From: Bog-159 sp049511415
GTDB taxonomy: Bacteria > Acidobacteriota > Terriglobia > Bryobacterales > Bryobacteraceae
Assembly (NCBI GenBank): GCA_049511415.1
Contig: JBEKYC010000001.1
Span: 1 to 64,000, forward strand
DNA: 64,000 nt
Reading direction: 5' to 3'
Shown here: one piece after another, positions 8,850 through 16,867 of the stretch
Layout: each line of letters begins with the position of its first letter
How positions within the stretch are numbered: the first letter of the stretch is position 1
The notes under the pieces: generated by a model
Told to the model about the DNA's origin: nothing
What the model saw: the letters and a program-made list of their open reading frames with translations, nothing else
The model's database searches: none
Made by a program: the position numbers and the translations under genes

Positions 8850-10190
8850 ATGCACTCGTCGCGGCGTGTGTTCCTGGGTGCGGTTACGGCTGCATCCGCC
8901 TATCGCGTGCTGGGCGCCAATGACCGCATACAAGTAGGCTTTATCGGCTACGGATTGATCGGCCGCCAGCACGTCCACGATTTCAAGAATCAGAAAGACG
9001 CGGATCTGGCCGCTATGTGCGAGGTGTGCCAGCCGCGCCTGGAGGAAGGCCTGGCGGCGTGTGGAACCGGCGCCAAACCCTACACCGACTTCCGAAAGCT
9101 GCTCGACAACCAGGACATTCAGGCCATAGTGGTCTGCACGCCGGATCACTGGCACGCCCTGCTCACCATCATGTCCTGCGCCTCGGGCAAAGACGTCTAC
9201 GTGGAGAAGCCGCTGACCGTGTTCGTTAAGGAAGGGCGCTGGATGACGGAAGCCGCGCGGCGCTATAAACGCGTCGTGCAGGTGGGCACGCAGCAGCGCT
9301 CCGGAAAGCATTATCAAAACGCGCTTAGCCTGGTGCGCGACCGCTATTTCGGCAAGTTGCTGAGCGCCCGCATGGGGACCTTCCGCAACGTGATGCCGGG
9401 CTTCGGCAATCCGCCCGACGGACCGCCGCCGCGCGATCTCAATTACGACATGTGGCTGGGACCGGCGCCTTTGCGTGCTTATAATCCGCACCGTGCACTG
9501 TACCATTTTCGCTGGTTCTGGGATTATTCCGGCGGCCAGATGACCAACCTGGGCGCGCATGATATCGACATTGTGCAATGGTACCTGGGAGTGAAGGGGC
9601 CGACCGCCGTCTCCTCCAGCGGCGGGCGTTTCGCTCTCGAAGACAATGGCGAGACGCCGGACACACAAGACTCGGTGTTCGAATATCCTGGCTTCACCGC
9701 TCTGCATTCGATCCGCGAGGCCAGCGCCGGGCGCCGCGCCGGTTTCGGTCTGGAATTCTTCGGCGCCAAGGGCAGCATGACGGTTTCGCGGCGCGGCTAC
9801 GAAGTGATCCCGGACATGAAGATCGATCCGTCGAACGCCATCCCGGTGTTTGAAGGCCAACCCACCGGCGGCCCGCAGCATTCCGACGCCAAGCCGGAAC
9901 CCTGGATCGAAGCGCGCCAGGAAGCGGGATCGTCGCCGGAGCAGTTCGATCTGCACGCGCGCAACTTCCTGGATTGCATCAAGACGCGAGAGCGGCCTAT
10001 CTCCGACGTGGAGGACGGCCACCGCACGGCAGTCGCCTGCCACCTGGCGAACATCTCGCTACGGCTGGGCCGCAAGATTCGCTGGGATCCCGATAAGGAA
10101 GAGATCATCGGCGACCGGGAAGCTTCGGCGTGGCTGGTGCGGCCGTATCGCCAGCCGTGGGACGAGGTGCTGCGCGGGTTCCAGTTATGA
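8850..10190 (+). CDS. Gfo/Idh/MocA family oxidoreductase with signal-like N-terminus
   Basis: NAD(P)-dependent oxidoreductase of the glucose-fructose oxidoreductase/inositol dehydrogenase family, acting on sugars or sugar-like polyols. From the ATG at 8850 the protein has 446 residues and begins MHSSRRVFLGAVTAASAYRV, a twin-Arg-like export signal. The Rossmann motif VGFIGYGLIGRQH follows, and the family motif VEKPLTVFV carries the EKP lysine. The start at 8850 is preferred because the signal begins there; a frame extending to 8805 adds nothing conserved. A TACAAT box lies 8 nt before the ATG with no Shine-Dalgarno sequence. The next gene overlaps by 4 nt, so the two are translationally coupled. 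Confidence 0.9.
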   Translation: MHSSRRVFLGAVTAASAYRVLGANDRIQVGFIGYGLIGRQHVHDFKNQKDADLAAMCEVCQPRLEEGLAACGTGAKPYTDFRKLLDNQDIQAIVVCTPDHWHALLTIMSCASGKDVYVEKPLTVFVKEGRWMTEAARRYKRVVQVGTQQRSGKHYQNALSLVRDRYFGKLLSARMGTFRNVMPGFGNPPDGPPPRDLNYDMWLGPAPLRAYNPHRALYHFRWFWDYSGGQMTNLGAHDIDIVQWYLGVKGPTAVSSSGGRFALEDNGETPDTQDSVFEYPGFTALHSIREASAGRRAGFGLEFFGAKGSMTVSRRGYEVIPDMKIDPSNAIPVFEGQPTGGPQHSDAKPEPWIEARQEAGSSPEQFDLHARNFLDCIKTRERPISDVEDGHRTAVACHLANISLRLGRKIRWDPDKEEIIGDREASAWLVRPYRQPWDEVLRGFQL

Positions 10191-11182
10191 CCCGCCGGGT
10201 ATTCGTCCTGGCAGCCGCGGCGGGCGCGCTGGCCGCGGAGTCGCGCGGGAAGATGGGGGTCGCGGTCACCTGCTACCTGAGTTTTGCGCGCCCCAAAGAC
10301 AACCTGGAATTCCTGGAGCACTGCAACACGCTGGGCGCGGCCGGCATGCAGATGCCGCTCACTTCGAAAGAGCCGGATTACATCCATAAGCTGCGCGCGC
10401 GCGCCGAGCAACTCGGCATGTACCTGGAAGTGATTGCGGGTCTGCCCGCGCCGAACGATGCGGCCTCGTTCGACGCCACGGTGGCGGCTGCCAAGCAAGC
10501 CGGCGCGCTGGCCATTCGGGTGAACTGCCTGCCCGGACGGCGCTACGAGAACTTCACCAATCTGGCGGATTGGCGCGCGGCAGTGGCCCAAGCCAAGCTG
10601 AAGATCGACGCGGCGCTGCGTATCGTCGAGAAGCGGCGGATGCCGCTGGCCATCGAGAACCACAAGGATTTTACCGCTGAAGAGATGGTCGCGCTGATGC
10701 GCGAGAAGCAGAGCCGCTGGCTGGGCGTCTGCCTGGATACCGGCAACAACATCTCGCTGCTCGACGAGCCCATGGCTCTGGTGGAGGCGCTGGCGCCTTA
10801 CGCCATCTGCACGCACATTAAGGATATGGCAGTGGCGCCCTATGCCGACGGCTTCCTGCTCTCCGAGATGACGATGGGGACGGGTATGTTGGACATGCGC
10901 CGCATCGTCGATACCATCCGCAAGGCGCGTCCCGACACGCGCCTGACGCTGGAGATGATCACGCGCGATCCGTTGCAGGTGCCCTGCCTGACGGAGTCGT
11001 ATTGGGCCACATTTCCCGAGCGCAACGGGCGTTACCTGGCGCGCATCATGCGTATGGTGCATGCATCTGAGAACCGCGCACCGCTGCCGGTGTTGACGGG
11101 GCTGGCGCGCGAGGTTCAGTTACAGTTGGAAGAAGACAACGTGCGCGCGAGCCTGGCTTACGCGCGCGAACATTTGACCTAA
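10187..11182 (+). CDS. Exported sugar phosphate isomerase/epimerase-like TIM-barrel protein
   Basis: The ATG at 10187 overlaps the previous stop (ATGA). The 331-residue product starts MTRRVFVLAAAAGALAAES, an export signal, then an AP-endonuclease-family-2/xylose-isomerase-like TIM barrel. Metal-site motifs are visible: LAIENHKDF (Glu and His), CLDTGNN (Asp), CTHIKDM (His) and LTLEMITRDP (Glu). Such barrels isomerise or epimerise sugars and inositols with a divalent metal. The coupled partner is a Gfo/Idh/MocA oxidoreductase, a common combination in sugar or polyol oxidation. Substrate unknown; the exported location is inferred from the N-terminus. Confidence 0.85.
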   Translation: MTRRVFVLAAAAGALAAESRGKMGVAVTCYLSFARPKDNLEFLEHCNTLGAAGMQMPLTSKEPDYIHKLRARAEQLGMYLEVIAGLPAPNDAASFDATVAAAKQAGALAIRVNCLPGRRYENFTNLADWRAAVAQAKLKIDAALRIVEKRRMPLAIENHKDFTAEEMVALMREKQSRWLGVCLDTGNNISLLDEPMALVEALAPYAICTHIKDMAVAPYADGFLLSEMTMGTGMLDMRRIVDTIRKARPDTRLTLEMITRDPLQVPCLTESYWATFPERNGRYLARIMRMVHASENRAPLPVLTGLAREVQLQLEEDNVRASLAYAREHLT

Positions 11183-11406
11183 GCCAGCAGGCTCAGCGTG
11201 CTTTTCTGCATCTCATCGGCTACCTTGATGCTGTTCAGGTTGGCCTGGTAGCTGTTCTTGGCCTGCAGCAGCGAAACCGCTTCGTCGCTCAACGAAACCT
11301 GATCCTGCGGCGATTCCGCCAATCTGCTAGCGGTCTGGTTCAGCAGGCGCGCGGCTTGATCGAGTCCTCCAATGGCGGCGGATATGGCTGGCGTCATGGT
11401 ATTCAT
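11179..11406 (-). CDS. Small protein resembling the flagellar rod/hook C-terminal helix
   Basis: A 75-residue protein ending in SYQANLNSIKVADEMQKSTL, which resembles the C-terminal helix of flagellar rod/hook proteins (FlgC/FlgE/FlgG family, N-x-I/V-x-x-A-x-x-M). The N-terminal half is also helical (GGLDQAARLLNQTASRLAES). No flagellar gene is visible nearby. It may be a free-standing helical protein of a type seen in acidobacteria or a detached domain. Its stop overlaps the stop of the convergent TIM-barrel gene. A clear Shine-Dalgarno sequence is lacking. Confidence 0.55.
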   Translation of the reverse strand: MNTMTPAISAAIGGLDQAARLLNQTASRLAESPQDQVSLSDEAVSLLQAKNSYQANLNSIKVADEMQKSTLSLLA

Positions 11407-11440
11407 TCAACTTATCGGCCAGCAGATCGTTAGCTTGCGG

Positions 11441-11887
11441 TCAGGGAACCACGCGGAAGCCGAGTTGGACTGCCGCGAAATGCGCATCGCCCGTCAGCGC
11501 GTCGGTAATGCCCATTTCCTGCATCACCACGAAACTGGTCAAATCCGTGAACGAAATACGCGGCTTGTCCCGGTAACGCAGGAGCAGTCGATAGGCGGCG
11601 GCGAACCGCTCGGGCGTAACGCTCTCCACGCGCACGATCCCGGCTTCGCGCGCGCGCAGCAAACCGGCCGAAAAACGCTCCGCTTCGCGAAACGGACTGC
11701 CCCTAAACAAGCGTGTAAAGGTCTCGTCGAGAATGTAATCGGTGGTGACCAGGATTCCGGTTTCGGTGTGCCTGCGCGGCAGCGCGACGACCTCGTGATG
11801 ACGGGCGTCCTGGGAGTCCGCCAGCACGATCCATCCCCAGGTATCCACAAACAGCAGGGGACGCTCAATCGCCGTAGAGGGCTTCAT
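11441..11887 (-). CDS. vapC: PIN-domain toxin, VapC type
   Basis: Predicted Mg-dependent endoribonuclease of a type II toxin-antitoxin system. VapC proteins usually cleave tRNA or rRNA. Acidic PIN residues are visible: PLLFVDTWGWIVLAD (first Asp), DEFT-like ILDETFTRLF, FTDLTSFVVM and TGDAHF. The length of 148 residues from the ATG at 11887 is typical. The frame begins 23 nt inside the 3' end of the antitoxin gene, the usual coupled arrangement. A TTG three nt upstream is an alternative start. RNA target unknown. Confidence 0.85.
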   Translation of the reverse strand: MKPSTAIERPLLFVDTWGWIVLADSQDARHHEVVALPRRHTETGILVTTDYILDETFTRLFRGSPFREAERFSAGLLRAREAGIVRVESVTPERFAAAYRLLLRYRDKPRISFTDLTSFVVMQEMGITDALTGDAHFAAVQLGFRVVP

Positions 11888-12086
11888 CAATATCCTGGTT
11901 CAGCCGTCCATGGCGCACCGCGCCTTCGACTCTAGCCAGCGGATCACTGCCAGGTTTGTCTGCCTTTTGACCGCCCATCTCCAGCCGCAGGCGGATCAAC
12001 TCGGCCATGCTCACGCGCGTGCGAAAGGCCTCCTGCCGTAGGCTCTCGTGGAGTCCATCAGGCAGGAAAATAGTGGTGCGCTTCAT
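11865..12086 (-). CDS. vapB: Ribbon-helix-helix antitoxin, VapB type
   Basis: The 73-residue protein from the ATG at 12086 starts MKRTTIFLPDGLHESLRQEA, the beta-strand plus helix of a CopG/Arc ribbon-helix-helix DNA-binding domain. The acidic tail LNQDIDEALYGD would wrap the toxin. It overlaps vapC by 23 nt. An open frame extends to 12125, but conserved residues begin at 12086. The start codon lies within an inverted repeat that would be the autoregulatory operator, and no Shine-Dalgarno sequence is present. Confidence 0.85.
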   Translation of the reverse strand: MKRTTIFLPDGLHESLRQEAFRTRVSMAELIRLRLEMGGQKADKPGSDPLARVEGAVRHGRLNQDIDEALYGD

Positions 12087-12107
12087 ATATGCATCATGGC
12101 ATATATG
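12084..12107. promoter_or_regulatory. Inverted repeat over the vapB start, candidate VapBC operator
   Basis: CATATATGC-ATCATG-GCATATATG has perfect 9-bp arms around a 6-bp centre. The left arm contains the vapB start codon (complement, 12084-12086). Autoregulation through short palindromes at the promoter is the rule for VapBC; here the site would also cover the transcription or translation start. Confidence 0.6.
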
Positions 12108-12137
12108 TGGCGTCCGGCAGCGCACCCGTTGCGCGGC

Positions 12138-13121
12138 TTATCCCTTGGCTTTCAGGATTTCCTCCACCAGCGCCGGAACCACCTGGAACAAGTCGCCGAT
12201 GATGCCGTAGTCGGCCACTTCGAAGATGGGCGCGTTGGCGTCTTTGTTGATGGCGACGATGGTCTTGGAGCCTTTCATGCCCACCAGGTGTTGGATCGCG
12301 CCGGAGATGCCGACGGCCAGATACATCTTGGGCGCGACAGTCTGGCCGGAACTGCCTACCTGGCGCTCCATGGGGAGCCAGCCGGAATCGCAGATGGGAC
12401 GCGAAGCGGCCAGTTCCGCGCCGAGCGCGTCGGCCAGTTTTTGCACGATGGGGATGTTGTCGGCTTCCTTGATGCCGCGGCCCACCGAAACGATGATTTC
12501 GGCGGCGGTGAGGTCTACCGCGCGCTGCGCTTCGCGGAATAATTCAAGCGGCTTGGTGCGGCCGGGCGTGAGTTGCGGCGTGAATCTCTCGACGGCGGCC
12601 GATCCGGCTTCGATGGTATCGGCGCGATAGGCCCCCGCCTGAAACGAAGCGAAGTAAGGCGGGTCGCTTGAAAAACGCACGTCCACGTTGAGCTTGCCCT
12701 GAAAGAGCTGGCGCACCAGCACCAGCTTGCCGTCTTCCACGCGATGCGCCACCACATCACTCACGGCCACGCGGCCGAGCGCGGTGGCCAGCTTAGGCAG
12801 AAAGTCGCGCACCTGATAAGTGTGCGGGAATATCACGATACTCGCGCCCGCGTGCTCCGCTAACTGGCGCACGGCGGCGGTGTAAGTGTCGGGCGTATAG
12901 TCTTTGAGTAAGTCGTGCTCGACGGCGTAGATATGATCGAGTTTCTTATCGGCCAGTTCCGCGGCCAATGCCTCGATACCTTGCCCCAGCACGGCGGCCG
13001 AGACAGGCTGCCCCAACTCGCGGCCGAGTTGTTGTCCGGCGGCCAGCGTCTCCCAGGACATGCGGCTCCAAGCCGGCGGTCCCCCGACCGCGCGTTGTTC
13101 CATCACCACCAGAATGCTCAT
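12138..13121 (-). CDS. etfA: Electron transfer flavoprotein alpha subunit
   Basis: FAD-binding subunit of the ETF heterodimer, which accepts electrons from acyl-CoA and other dehydrogenases and passes them to a quinone reductase; cytoplasmic. The 327-residue protein has the C-terminal FAD signature, including GRGIKEADNIP, RQVGSSGQTVAP, YLAVGISGAIQHL and IVAINKDANAPIF. Its ATG overlaps the etfB stop by 4 nt. It is the last gene of the acpP-fabF-etfB-etfA run. The motifs look intact, suggesting ordinary, non-bifurcating or undetermined function. Confidence 0.95.
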   Translation of the reverse strand: MSILVVMEQRAVGGPPAWSRMSWETLAAGQQLGRELGQPVSAAVLGQGIEALAAELADKKLDHIYAVEHDLLKDYTPDTYTAAVRQLAEHAGASIVIFPHTYQVRDFLPKLATALGRVAVSDVVAHRVEDGKLVLVRQLFQGKLNVDVRFSSDPPYFASFQAGAYRADTIEAGSAAVERFTPQLTPGRTKPLELFREAQRAVDLTAAEIIVSVGRGIKEADNIPIVQKLADALGAELAASRPICDSGWLPMERQVGSSGQTVAPKMYLAVGISGAIQHLVGMKGSKTIVAINKDANAPIFEVADYGIIGDLFQVVPALVEEILKAKG

Positions 13122-13891
13122 ATGACTCGCGCCTCGAATTTCAGTTTCTCCACCAGCTTGGCGGCCACTTCCTTGGGTGGCCCCTCGAACAATTGCGTCT
13201 GCTTGGAGCGGCCGGGCAGATACACACGGCTCAATTGAATCGACGGCGTGATCGCGGCCGCCCCTAAGTCCGCCGCCGAGAGATTGCGGATCTCCTTGTT
13301 CTTGGCTTTCTTGATGCCCATGAGCGTGGCGTAGCGCAGCTTGTTAATGCCGGATTGAATGGTAAGCAGCGCAGGCAGCGGCATCTCCACATGCTGGAAC
13401 CAGCCGTCCTCCAGTTCGCGCTTAACGCGGATGGCGCCATCCTGTTTTTCCACCTGCATGATGATGGTGGCGTGCGGCAGGCCCAGCAGTTCGGCCAGAA
13501 TCACGCCGGTCTGGCCGTAGCCCAGATCGTCGGATTGCAGGCCGGTGAGGACCAGGTCGGGTTTTTCGGGCGTGAGGGCGGCGGCCAGCAAACGAGCCGC
13601 GCCCAGCGGATCGAAAGCGCCCAGGTTCTCCTCTTCGATGTGTATGGCACGGTCCGCGCCTTTGGCCAGGGCCTCGCGGATGGTTTGCGCGGCGCGCGCC
13701 GGTCCGGCGCACAGCACCACCACCTCGCCCCCGTGCTTCTCTTTCAGTTGCAGGCCTTCTTCCAAGGCGTAAGCATCGGGCTCGTTGATCTCGTAACTGA
13801 GATCGGCATCCTGAATCCAGGCGCCCGATGACGCGACGCGCAGTTGCGAGTCGCGGGCCGGGACTTGTTTGATGCAAACAATAATTTTCAT
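13118..13891 (-). CDS. etfB: Electron transfer flavoprotein beta subunit
   Basis: AMP-binding (or second-FAD-binding) subunit of ETF. The 257 residues begin MKIIVCIKQVPA and contain EINEPDAYALEEGLQLKE, the GLQSDDLGYGQTG loop, PHATIIMQVE and the C-terminal recognition loop KAKNKEI. The gene begins 33 nt after the fabF stop and overlaps etfA by 4 nt. Placing an ETF directly behind fatty-acid synthesis genes suggests joint control of acyl-chain metabolism, which is an inference. Confidence 0.95.
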   Translation of the reverse strand: MKIIVCIKQVPARDSQLRVASSGAWIQDADLSYEINEPDAYALEEGLQLKEKHGGEVVVLCAGPARAAQTIREALAKGADRAIHIEEENLGAFDPLGAARLLAAALTPEKPDLVLTGLQSDDLGYGQTGVILAELLGLPHATIIMQVEKQDGAIRVKRELEDGWFQHVEMPLPALLTIQSGINKLRYATLMGIKKAKNKEIRNLSAADLGAAAITPSIQLSRVYLPGRSKQTQLFEGPPKEVAAKLVEKLKFEARVI

Positions 13892-13924
13892 AAGTAACCA
13901 GACAGAAGGCAGGAATCGGAAGGC

Positions 13925-15166
13925 TTAATCGATATAGCGCTTAAAAATAAGTGCACCATTCGTTCCTCCAAAGCCGAATGAGTTGGATAGCGCGTAATCG
14001 ATACGCATGGGACGGGCCTTGTTAGGCACATAGTCCAAGTCGCATTCGGGATCGGGAGTTTCGTAGTTGATGGTGGGTGGGGCCACCTGGTCGCGGATAG
14101 CCAAGACGGTGAGGCCCGCCTCCATGCCGCCGGCGCCGCCCAACAAATGCCCCGTCATGGACTTGGTGGAACTGACCGCCACCGTGTGGGCATGCTCGCC
14201 GAAGCAGCGTTTGATGGCCATGGTCTCGGCGCGGTCGCCCACGTCGGTGGAAGTGCCATGCGCGTTGATATAGTCGATTTGCGCCGGTTGGAGGCCGGCG
14301 TCTTTCAGAGCGTTGCGCATCACGCGAAAAGCGCCATCGCCATCGGGCGGCGGCGCGGTGACATGGAAAGCGTCGGCGCTCATGCCGTAGCCCACGCACT
14401 CGGCCAATATGTGCGCGCCACGCTGCAGGGCGTGGCCCAGTTCTTCGAGCACCAGGATACCGGAGCCTTCGCCCACTACGAAGCCGTCGCGATTCAGGTC
14501 CCACGGGCGGGAGGCGCGCGCGGGCTCGTCATTGCGCGTGGAAAGCGCGCGCATGGCGGCGAATCCGCCGATTCCCATGGGCGTGATGCAGGCTTCCGTG
14601 CCGCCGCAGATCATCACATTGGCGTCGCCCCGCTGGATCAGCCGGAACGAATCGCCGATGGAGTGTGCGCTGGTGGTGCAAGCAGTGGCGGTTGCGGAAT
14701 TGGGGCCTTTCGCGCCGGTGCGAATGGAAACGTAACCGGAAGCTAGATTGATGATGGTCGCCGGTATGAAAAACGGCGAAATGCGGCGTGGCCCATGCTC
14801 CAGGAGAGTCTGGTGTTCGCGTTCGATCACTTCGAATCCGCCGATGCCGCTGCCAATGTAAACGCCGGCGCTCTCGCTCTCGGCCGGATCGATCCGCAAG
14901 CCGGACGAACTCATGGCGCAATCCGCCGCCGCGATGGCGAACTGGATGAACCGCCCCATCTTCTTGATCTCTTTTTTCTCGATGTAGTTCGCCGGATCAA
15001 AGCCCCGGATTTCTCCGGCGATCTGGCAGGAGAACAGGGACGCGTCGAAGGCCGTGATGCGGCCGATGCCACTGGCGCCGGCCAACACGCCCTGCCAGGT
15101 TGCCTCGGTCCCGATGCCGACCGAGGAGAGTAGGCCCACACCGGTTACGACGACTCTGCGTGACAA
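13925..15166 (-). CDS. fabF: 3-oxoacyl-[acyl-carrier-protein] synthase II
   Basis: Condensing enzyme of fatty acid synthesis, joining malonyl-ACP to a growing acyl chain with CO2 release. The 413-residue protein carries the thiolase-fold catalytic triad: Cys in ATACTTSAHSIGDSF, His in INAHGTSTDVGD and His in KSMTGHLLGGAGG. The glycine-rich C-terminus NSFGFGGTNGALIF is complete. It starts 30 nt after acpP, a very common pairing. No signs of truncation. Confidence 0.96.
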   Translation of the reverse strand: MSRRVVVTGVGLLSSVGIGTEATWQGVLAGASGIGRITAFDASLFSCQIAGEIRGFDPANYIEKKEIKKMGRFIQFAIAAADCAMSSSGLRIDPAESESAGVYIGSGIGGFEVIEREHQTLLEHGPRRISPFFIPATIINLASGYVSIRTGAKGPNSATATACTTSAHSIGDSFRLIQRGDANVMICGGTEACITPMGIGGFAAMRALSTRNDEPARASRPWDLNRDGFVVGEGSGILVLEELGHALQRGAHILAECVGYGMSADAFHVTAPPPDGDGAFRVMRNALKDAGLQPAQIDYINAHGTSTDVGDRAETMAIKRCFGEHAHTVAVSSTKSMTGHLLGGAGGMEAGLTVLAIRDQVAPPTINYETPDPECDLDYVPNKARPMRIDYALSNSFGFGGTNGALIFKRYID

Positions 15167-15196
15167 ACAAATACTCCTGGGAAAGCGCCCGTGCGT

Positions 15197-15439
15197 CTAC
15201 TTCTTGGCCGACTTAGCTTCGATGTAAGTGATGGCGTCTTTTACAGTGGCGATTTTTTCGGCGTCCTCGTCGGGAATTTCCAATTCGAAGGCTTCTTCAA
15301 ATGCCATCACTAGCTCAACGATGTCGAGCGAATCGGCCCCCAGGTCGTCTACGAACGACGCGTTTTCCTCGACCTGACTTTCGTCCACTCCCAACTGCTC
15401 GACGATAATCTGCTTCACCCGCTCGGCGATTGATGCCAT
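15197..15439 (-). CDS. acpP: Acyl carrier protein
   Basis: An 80-residue acidic carrier protein that holds growing acyl chains on a 4'-phosphopantetheine arm. The attachment site is Ser37 in DDLGADSLDIVELVM. The ATG at 15439 follows AGGAGG closely; a frame running to 15517 has no such site and adds non-conserved residues. It heads acpP-fabF-etfB-etfA, and a well-formed promoter lies 30 nt upstream with a palindrome over its -35 box. Confidence 0.97.
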   Translation of the reverse strand: MASIAERVKQIIVEQLGVDESQVEENASFVDDLGADSLDIVELVMAFEEAFELEIPDEDAEKIATVKDAITYIEAKSAKK

Positions 15440-15468
15440 GCTTCCTCCTGCGCTATTCGAAACTCCTG

Positions 15469-15497
15469 ATTCTAGCCGCCTTCGCCACATTCCGCAA
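15469..15497 (-). promoter_or_regulatory. Promoter of the acpP-fabF-etfBA operon
   Basis: On the minus strand, -35 TTGCGG (15492-15497) and -10 TAGAAT (15469-15474) are separated by exactly 17 nt. Transcription would start near 15461, giving a leader of about 20 nt with the AGGAGG of acpP. Confidence 0.65.
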
Positions 15498-15509
15498 GTT
15501 TGCGGAATG
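15488..15509. promoter_or_regulatory. 22-bp palindrome overlapping the acpP -35 box
   Basis: CATTCCGCAA-GT-TTGCGGAATG is a perfect inverted repeat with 10-bp arms. It covers the -35 hexamer, a typical repressor position. A regulator sensing acyl-ACP or acyl-CoA status would fit, but none is identified in the window. Confidence 0.6.
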
Positions 15510-15598
15510 GTCCGCAACCGCAGCCGGACTTGGGCGGCCGGACCGCTCTTCGATACTGTAGCACGGCGCGCCGAAAAGCAAATCCGGCGGGCCGCGAG

Positions 15599-16639
15599 TT
15601 ACTGCCCGCCACCCATTTCATTGCTCTTCAACTGCCCGCAGGCGGCGTAGATATCCAGACCCCGCGGCTTGCGGATAAAGCAGCCCATGGAGCGGCGCAC
15701 AATCGCCTGGAAACTGGCGACGCGTTCGGCGTCGGGCGTTTCAAAGGGAATGCCCGGGCCGGGGTTGAGCGCGATCAGGTTCACTTTGGCATTCAGATTC
15801 GCCAGCAGTTTCACCACACGGCGCGCGTCGGCATCCGTATCGTTTACGCCCTTGAGCAGCACGTATTCGAAGGTCAGCTTCTCCCAGGGACGCAACGGAT
15901 AGGCTTTGCAGGCGGCCATCAAGTCCTTTAGATGATACTTGCGGGTGATGGGCATCAACTCCTGGCGCGCTTCTTCGGTGGAGGCGTTCAGAGAAATCGA
16001 AAGTCTGGGGCGGCACGGCTCGCGGCCCAGTTCCTCGATTTTGGGGATGATGCCGGCCGTCGACACTGTGATGCGGCGGACGGGGATGGCCATGCCTTCG
16101 GGATCGGTCAGCAGGCGCGAGGCTTTGACCACGTTGGGCAGGTTCAGCAGCGGCTCGCCCTGGCCCATCATGACGATGTTGAGCCGTTCGCGGTCGGACA
16201 GCAGGTCGTTGTCGCGGGCCACCAGCAGGACCTGGCCGACGATTTCGCCGGCGGTGAGATTGCGCTCCAGGCCCATCAGGGCGGTCATGCAGAATTTGCA
16301 ATCGACCGGGCAGCCGACCTGGCTGGAAATACAGATGGTCGAGCGCTCCTCCTCGGGCATGAGCACGGTTTCCACGGTGCGGCCGTCGGCCAGGCGCAGC
16401 AGGTAGCGGCGCGTGCCATCGACAGAGTCGTAGACCCGGGCGATTTCGGGCAGGCCCACGCGCTGGGGTCCGGCGAGTTCGGTGCGCAGGGCGGCGGGCA
16501 GGGTGGTGACCTGCACCAGGTCGGGGACTTTTTGGCGGTACAGGGCGTTGTAGACTTGGCGGGCGCGGAATTGGGGCTGGCCGGGCCCCAGCGCTTCGCG
16601 GATTTCGGAAAGCTCCAAACCTAAGAGGGAGTCGGACAT
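15599..16639 (-). CDS. rlmN: Dual-specificity rRNA/tRNA adenine-C2 methyltransferase
   Basis: Radical SAM enzyme that methylates C2 of A2503 in 23S rRNA and A37 in some tRNAs. The 346-residue protein has the cluster motif Cys110-x3-Cys114-x2-Cys117 (GCPVDCKFC), SAM-binding MMGQGEPLLN, and the C-terminal MGCFIRKPRGLDIYAACGQL, whose Cys residues take part in methyl transfer. The N-terminal helical RNA-binding part (QFRARQVYNALY) is present. Encoded alone on the minus strand, 159 nt downstream of the divergently placed acpP start region but in the same direction. Confidence 0.95.
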   Translation of the reverse strand: MSDSLLGLELSEIREALGPGQPQFRARQVYNALYRQKVPDLVQVTTLPAALRTELAGPQRVGLPEIARVYDSVDGTRRYLLRLADGRTVETVLMPEEERSTICISSQVGCPVDCKFCMTALMGLERNLTAGEIVGQVLLVARDNDLLSDRERLNIVMMGQGEPLLNLPNVVKASRLLTDPEGMAIPVRRITVSTAGIIPKIEELGREPCRPRLSISLNASTEEARQELMPITRKYHLKDLMAACKAYPLRPWEKLTFEYVLLKGVNDTDADARRVVKLLANLNAKVNLIALNPGPGIPFETPDAERVASFQAIVRRSMGCFIRKPRGLDIYAACGQLKSNEMGGGQ

Positions 16640-16723
16640 CTGATTCGATTATGGCATGCGCGGGAATTTGGGCCGCAACATAAGCACGCCGCGGTTCCAA
16701 CACTTCAAAGAATTAATGAGTTG

Positions 16724-16867
16724 ATGCCCGGAGAACTGGGCGATTCGTTCGTGACATGCGGAAGCTATGAGGATGGAGACGAGGATGATCCAAATGCAAT
16801 ACCGTGCGCGCTATTCTCAGTGCATGTGTTTCCTGTGGAACGTCCTCGCGGCGCTAGTTGGTTGTAA
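16724..16867 (+). CDS. Small open frame of unknown origin
   Basis: A 47-codon frame starting ATG at 16724. The product (MPGELGDSFVTCGSYEDGDE, ending VFPVERPRGASWL) has ordinary protein composition and is acidic in the middle. The frame stays open upstream into the rlmN start region, so this may be the tail of a lost gene. No Shine-Dalgarno sequence. It sits in the degraded stretch next to the IS1595 remnant. Confidence 0.25.
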   Translation: MPGELGDSFVTCGSYEDGDEDDPNAIPCALFSVHVFPVERPRGASWL

